Source: Dioscorea cayenensis subsp. rotundata (Eukaryota > Streptophyta > Magnoliopsida > Dioscoreales > Dioscoreaceae). From it: a stretch of DNA of 64,000 bases. Within the stretch, counting starts at the first letter, position 1. Every line of letters begins with the position of its first letter. A program made the translations under genes and the position numbers. Below the pieces are notes generated by a model, which saw only the letters and a program-made list of their open reading frames with translations, searched no databases and had not been told where the DNA came from. This document shows positions 60,450 through 64,000 of this stretch, in pieces. The stretch covers positions 1 through 64,000 of the forward strand of contig NW_024088578.1 of assembly GCF_009730915.1 (NCBI RefSeq), read 5' to 3'.

Positions 60450-60454
60450 GTAGA

Positions 60455-61187
60455 CAATGCCCGCATCAAGCAACTTTATGACTTCATTCTTCACGACCTC
60501 CTTCATGTTGGGGTTGAGTCTTCGTTGGGGAATTTCTGTGGGTTTGTGATTATCCTCCATAAGTATTTTATGAGTACAAAAAGATGGGCTGATCCCTCTA
60601 ATGTCAGAAATCTTCCATGCAATTGCCTTCTTATACCTTCTCAGCACGCTCAAGAGTTGGTCCTTCTGTTCCCTTGTTAAATCCGAAGTGATGACAATAG
60701 GGAGTGTCAATTCCCCTAGGAAGGAATATTCTATGTGCTCAGTGAGAGGTTTCAATTTTGGCTCTGGGGGTTCTTCAATTGATGACTTTACCCTTCCGTA
60801 GTCTATAAAATTGCGTTCCTCGATCTCCTCCATTTCTTCTAAGTCACCATCACTGCTCAAGCAATATTCCTTCACTTGAAGTTCTGCCTCAATTGTATTC
60901 AAATCTTCTCTCTGGACGTAGTTCACCTCTTCTATGCTTTCGAGTGTTGATTGAATATCCTCCTCATTATTTAAACAGGTTAACTCGGGTGGTCTCTCCA
61001 GTCTATTGTCTAGTTCTTCATGATGATACTGGGGCTGACCACTGGATGAAAGAATGTCTTCTGCCAACTTTCCCCATTTTGATTCAAGAAAATTGTTGAA
61101 GATCGATTGAGCTCCTTGATTCTGAACAAATTGCATAAGTTTGTTCTCACGAAGGCCTTCCTTCCATTGATTATCATTGAAGTCCAT
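60455..61187 (-). pseudogene. Athila B pol N-terminal linker and RT start
   Basis: ATG at 61187 (MDFNDNQWKEGL). The acidic linker, KAIAWKISDIRGISPSFCTH and PQRRLNPNMKEVVKNEVIKL read in one frame until element C interrupts it at 60454. It is the same protein start as element A (44608) but without A's stop. This is the 5' half of the pol whose 3' half lies at 51559-49674. Confidence 0.88.
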
Positions 61188-61440
61188 GTTGTCCACCTGA
61201 ACTAGTTCATCTTAGTAGAGAGGGTAAGGATACTGCAGGTAGGAGGTATTAAAATAGCTATTAGTTATACACATGATTAAAGTAAAAAGATAAGAAAGAA
61301 ATACAAAGATGTACTGTTTACAAAGGGTTAACAACTAAGAAGAAGAAAAGCGCAAAAACACAACAAATGAGCTAAAACAAAAGAAAAAAAAAGGCTAAAT
61401 CAACAAGTTTAAATCTTTCAAAATATTCCTCAGTGATTGG
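61188..61440 (-). other. Athila B leader between primer site and pol
   Basis: About 250 bp, T-rich on the minus strand. It holds no gag. A CTACCTGCAG acceptor-like site occurs at about 61232-61241, shortly before pol. It is colinear with A (44609-44862). Confidence 0.7.
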
Positions 61441-61458
61441 TCCCCGGCAACGGCGCCA
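61441..61458 (-). other. tRNA-Asp primer-binding site, Athila B
   Basis: Plus strand TCCCCGGCAACGGCGCCA; the minus strand reads TGGCGCCGTTGCCGGGGA, complementary to tRNA-Asp and the standard Athila primer site. It lies 6 bp from the LTR end. Confidence 0.93.
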
Positions 61459-61464
61459 AAAACT

Positions 61465-62676
61465 TGATCGACACAGAATGTGAACACCCGCAAGCGGACA
61501 GGGTCGTCAAGTAATAAACCACTCACGCATGCACGAGTGGGTCGTATTGGCAAGGGGCCTGAGGAGCTACTTTACTCACATCGTACCTGTTGCTTAGCTC
61601 ACTGATTCCAATTCAAGAGAAAAGAAGAAAAGAAAGCAAAATGAAAAGTAAGAGAAATTCTTAAGAAATATAATACGATCAAAACACGGGAGAAGCTCAA
61701 GGTTGGAAAACGGTCACGGATGCGAATCCCCAAGGGGGTTACTAAAGTGAGTAGGAAATTGAGTAGTTAAGCACATGCTAGATGGACCAAGAAAACCAAA
61801 ACTTAGGCCAACCCGATGGTCACGACAATCGACCCCTAACCCGGTGCAAGTGTTGTGTACAGAATTTCTTCCACCCAACTTCCCACATGGTTGCAAGGAG
61901 AAAGATGGTTTTCACAAGTTAGGGTAGAAACATAAGTAGTTTTCAACCCTAGGAATGGAGGGGTACAAATACCCGATGGTCATGGCGTACTTATACAATA
62001 ATCCCTTCCTAGTTTGGTGAAGTCTAACACTAAGGCAATGGTCATGCTACAAAGTGCTACCAAGTAATTGATACATCACTCAATCAAATGTACCAAAACA
62101 ATCAATAAAAGCAAACAAAAATCACAACAAGCCAAACAAGCATAAACTACTCAAATAAACAAAAACATCACAAGTTCACCCCGAAGGTTCACTTACATCC
62201 GGTGACCTAGGGGTTTAGTTGTTCATGTTCAACAAAGAAACCAAACAATCCGTACAAACAACTAAAATAAACATGAGGAACACTCCCTCAAATGGTGAAG
62301 GCCAGATGACAGTTGAATCTCGGGAGAAAACCTTCTGAAGACGCCAATTGCAGGGGTGGCTTCCCGTTGTCTTCAACCTCCACGAAATGTAGCCCAAGAA
62401 GTAGATCCTCCTAATTCTTTCTCTCCCAGCCGAGAAATGCTCGGATTTCCTCCCTTTTTGCCCTCCTCAAGCTAGGGTTCAAGGTGGTGTGGAAGTGCTT
62501 CCCTAATCCTAGCCGTCTCTTGCCCAAAGAAGATGATGATCCAGGAGGGAAGATCTCCAAAAAGAACCCCTCAAAGCCTTTAAAACCCTCAGGTCCCGAT
62601 TGGTAAATAGATCAATATACCGGTCGTATGCCGACCCCTCAGGATTTCCAGTTTTCTGCTGAGAAGCCCATGATGA
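61465..62676 (-). repeat. Athila B 5' LTR, U3 end truncated
   Basis: Aligns with 44887-46089 along its length (TGATCGACACAG..., conserved motif at 61488-61518). Homology ends after GAGAAGCC near 62672, so the outer about 165 bp including the TG terminus are missing. Confidence 0.85.
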
Positions 62677-64000
62677 GCTACATCAATCGCTACAGTGAAA
62701 CTACCTCAGTAACACTGCTACGTTTATCATAAAATGTAATGAAAACAAAGATAAAAAGAAACAAGAACGAGAGGCAAAAGTAAGTAAGAGGTAAGGCAAT
62801 CGATAAAAGTGTAGTACTCGGGCAATGCTCCCCCTAGGATTAATGTTTCAAGTGCAAGAATAACTATTACACTTTCTAATCAATACTAAATGAGTCATGG
62901 AAATCCTTAAGCACACGGTCCCAAATCTAAGGTCAACCGTGACTAACTCTACACTATGTCCCTACGGAGAAATCACTCAGTCTCAACACCTCACACTGTG
63001 TAAAGTTGCATGGAGTTCTAGGGATCCAAGTGATAAACCCTTTTCCTATGTAGACCTAACCCTTTGGTCCAGGCAAAAGGCCCCTAGTTACATTTAAGAC
63101 CCAGACACTAGAGTCACTTCAATGCTTCAGTTTGTTGCTCGCTCAACTAACACTAGCGGAGTTCATCCTCTAGAACTTCACTCTATTATGACTGCAAAGA
63201 ACTCAAGAAAATGGAGGTAGGATAAATCACACCAGAGGGGAAAGGGGACACTTCGCTACCTTTCGACTCACCTTCTCAACCCTCTCCAATCAGGCAATGT
63301 CTAACCCTCGTAGTGTGTCACTCATCTGCAACGATAACCAAGATAGACTCTCAACCCTAGTGTCACTCTAAGGGAGAAATCATTCAATAATCATTTAAGA
63401 TTAGAACTCAATTGAAACATCAATGAAGGAAAGCATAATAAAAGATCAATGAAACAATAACATCCTAGGGTTTAGAAAATCCAAGTACCCACTAAGGGGT
63501 TTAGCTCTCCATAGAGCACAATACAATTAACAATGAAATTGAAAGTAAAAGCAAGTATTCCATAAGAAAACCCCCTCGGTAGTCATGTTGATGGTCTCGT
63601 GGAGTAGCCAAATCTTCTCCAAACGTCCCCTTGTCAAACTTAGGGCACACCTGGCCGGATCAATGTCGACGAAAGCTCCCCCAATAACCTTCTTCTAAGC
63701 AAATCACGGTGTCAAATCCCTCAAACCACTCCGAAGACTTGCCAAAAGCCTCTCCAAACCCTAGCTGATGGCTTCCCAAACGATGAAGAAAAGTGGAAGA
63801 GAAGAGGGGAAAAAGATCCCCAAAATTAGGCTGAATCGCGGCTTAAATAGGGTTGGAATTGGGGATCCACACGCCCCCGTGGATCTGCCACACGGGCCTG
63901 TGAAATTTCCACACGCACATGTGGATTCTCTAGAAATTGTGTTTTCGGCCGGCTGTGAACAGTAATTGCTACATTACTTGTTGTATTGTTTCACTACAGT
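62677..64000 (-). repeat. Partial second LTR-E copy running off the window
   Basis: From about 62740 the sequence follows LTR-E from its position 58500 onward (GTAAGGCAATCGATAAA, CCTAGG, GAGTCATGGAAATCCTTAA). TTAAATA at 63843-63849 and CCACACG palindromes at 63868-63920 match the LTR-E promoter block. The first about 60 bp (62677-62740) are unassigned. No gene is seen. Confidence 0.75.

Overview
This is nuclear DNA from a flowering plant. It has intron-rich genes with GT/AG borders, CT-rich 5' leaders, plant-specific families (R2R3-MYB, pectin acetylesterase) and a right half built of nested Ty3/gypsy LTR retrotransposons. I cannot name the species from sequence alone.

Gene-rich left part (1-24.7 kb). 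Four host genes are supported. (1) A mitochondrial COQ8/ABC1 atypical kinase, 429-4518 (+), 8 exons, with one GC-AG intron. (2) A GPI ethanolamine-phosphate transferase 3 (PIG-O), 5197-13677 (+), about 20 exons, with a MITE-like element in one intron. (3) A secreted pectin acetylesterase, 15744-20044 (+), 12 exons. (4) A subgroup-13 (MYB61/50/55/86-like) R2R3-MYB, 23250-24425 (-), 3 exons. The genes have unrelated jobs (coenzyme Q, GPI anchors, wall pectin, wall/vascular transcription). Several exons carry extra single bases inside homopolymers. Removing them restores exactly the phase the flanking introns require, so I read them as sequence errors, not gene death.

Repeat-rich right part (24.7-64 kb). 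From 24709 to 40826 lies a tandem Del/Tekay-type chromovirus array on the + strand: LTR - gag/pol - LTR - gag/pol - LTR, with initiator-Met primer sites and chromodomain-type C-termini. It starts 284 bp upstream of the MYB start codon. Both internal copies are full of frameshifts, with discrepancies near CAG/CTG/CCGG sites.

From 40827 to 64000 everything lies on the - strand and is Athila-like (tRNA-Asp primer site, Athila gag, pol and post-pol ORF). Two tandem copies share one LTR (44887-46243): copy A (pol at 44608-41393, cut off by the Del array) and copy B (5' LTR about 62676-61465, pol 61187-49674, post-pol ORF 48700-47781). Neither has gag or protease. Copy B is split by a complete insertion, element C (51560-60449), with a perfect 5-bp target duplication (GTAGA). 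C has gag and protease but no reverse transcriptase, RNase H or integrase. A solo LTR (58324-60191, duplication AAAAC) sits inside C just before gag, and a related LTR copy runs off the right end.

Most interesting reading: A/B (pol without gag) and C (gag-protease without pol) are complementary halves of an Athila element, with shared primer site, similar LTR termini and a shared 3' block, as expected of a two-component retrotransposon pair that would move only together. Further oddities are a duplicated primer-binding site, family-specific palindromes placed just upstream of LTR TATA boxes, a short LTR motif conserved across otherwise different LTRs, and a deletion of the RT core carrying a locally templated filler.
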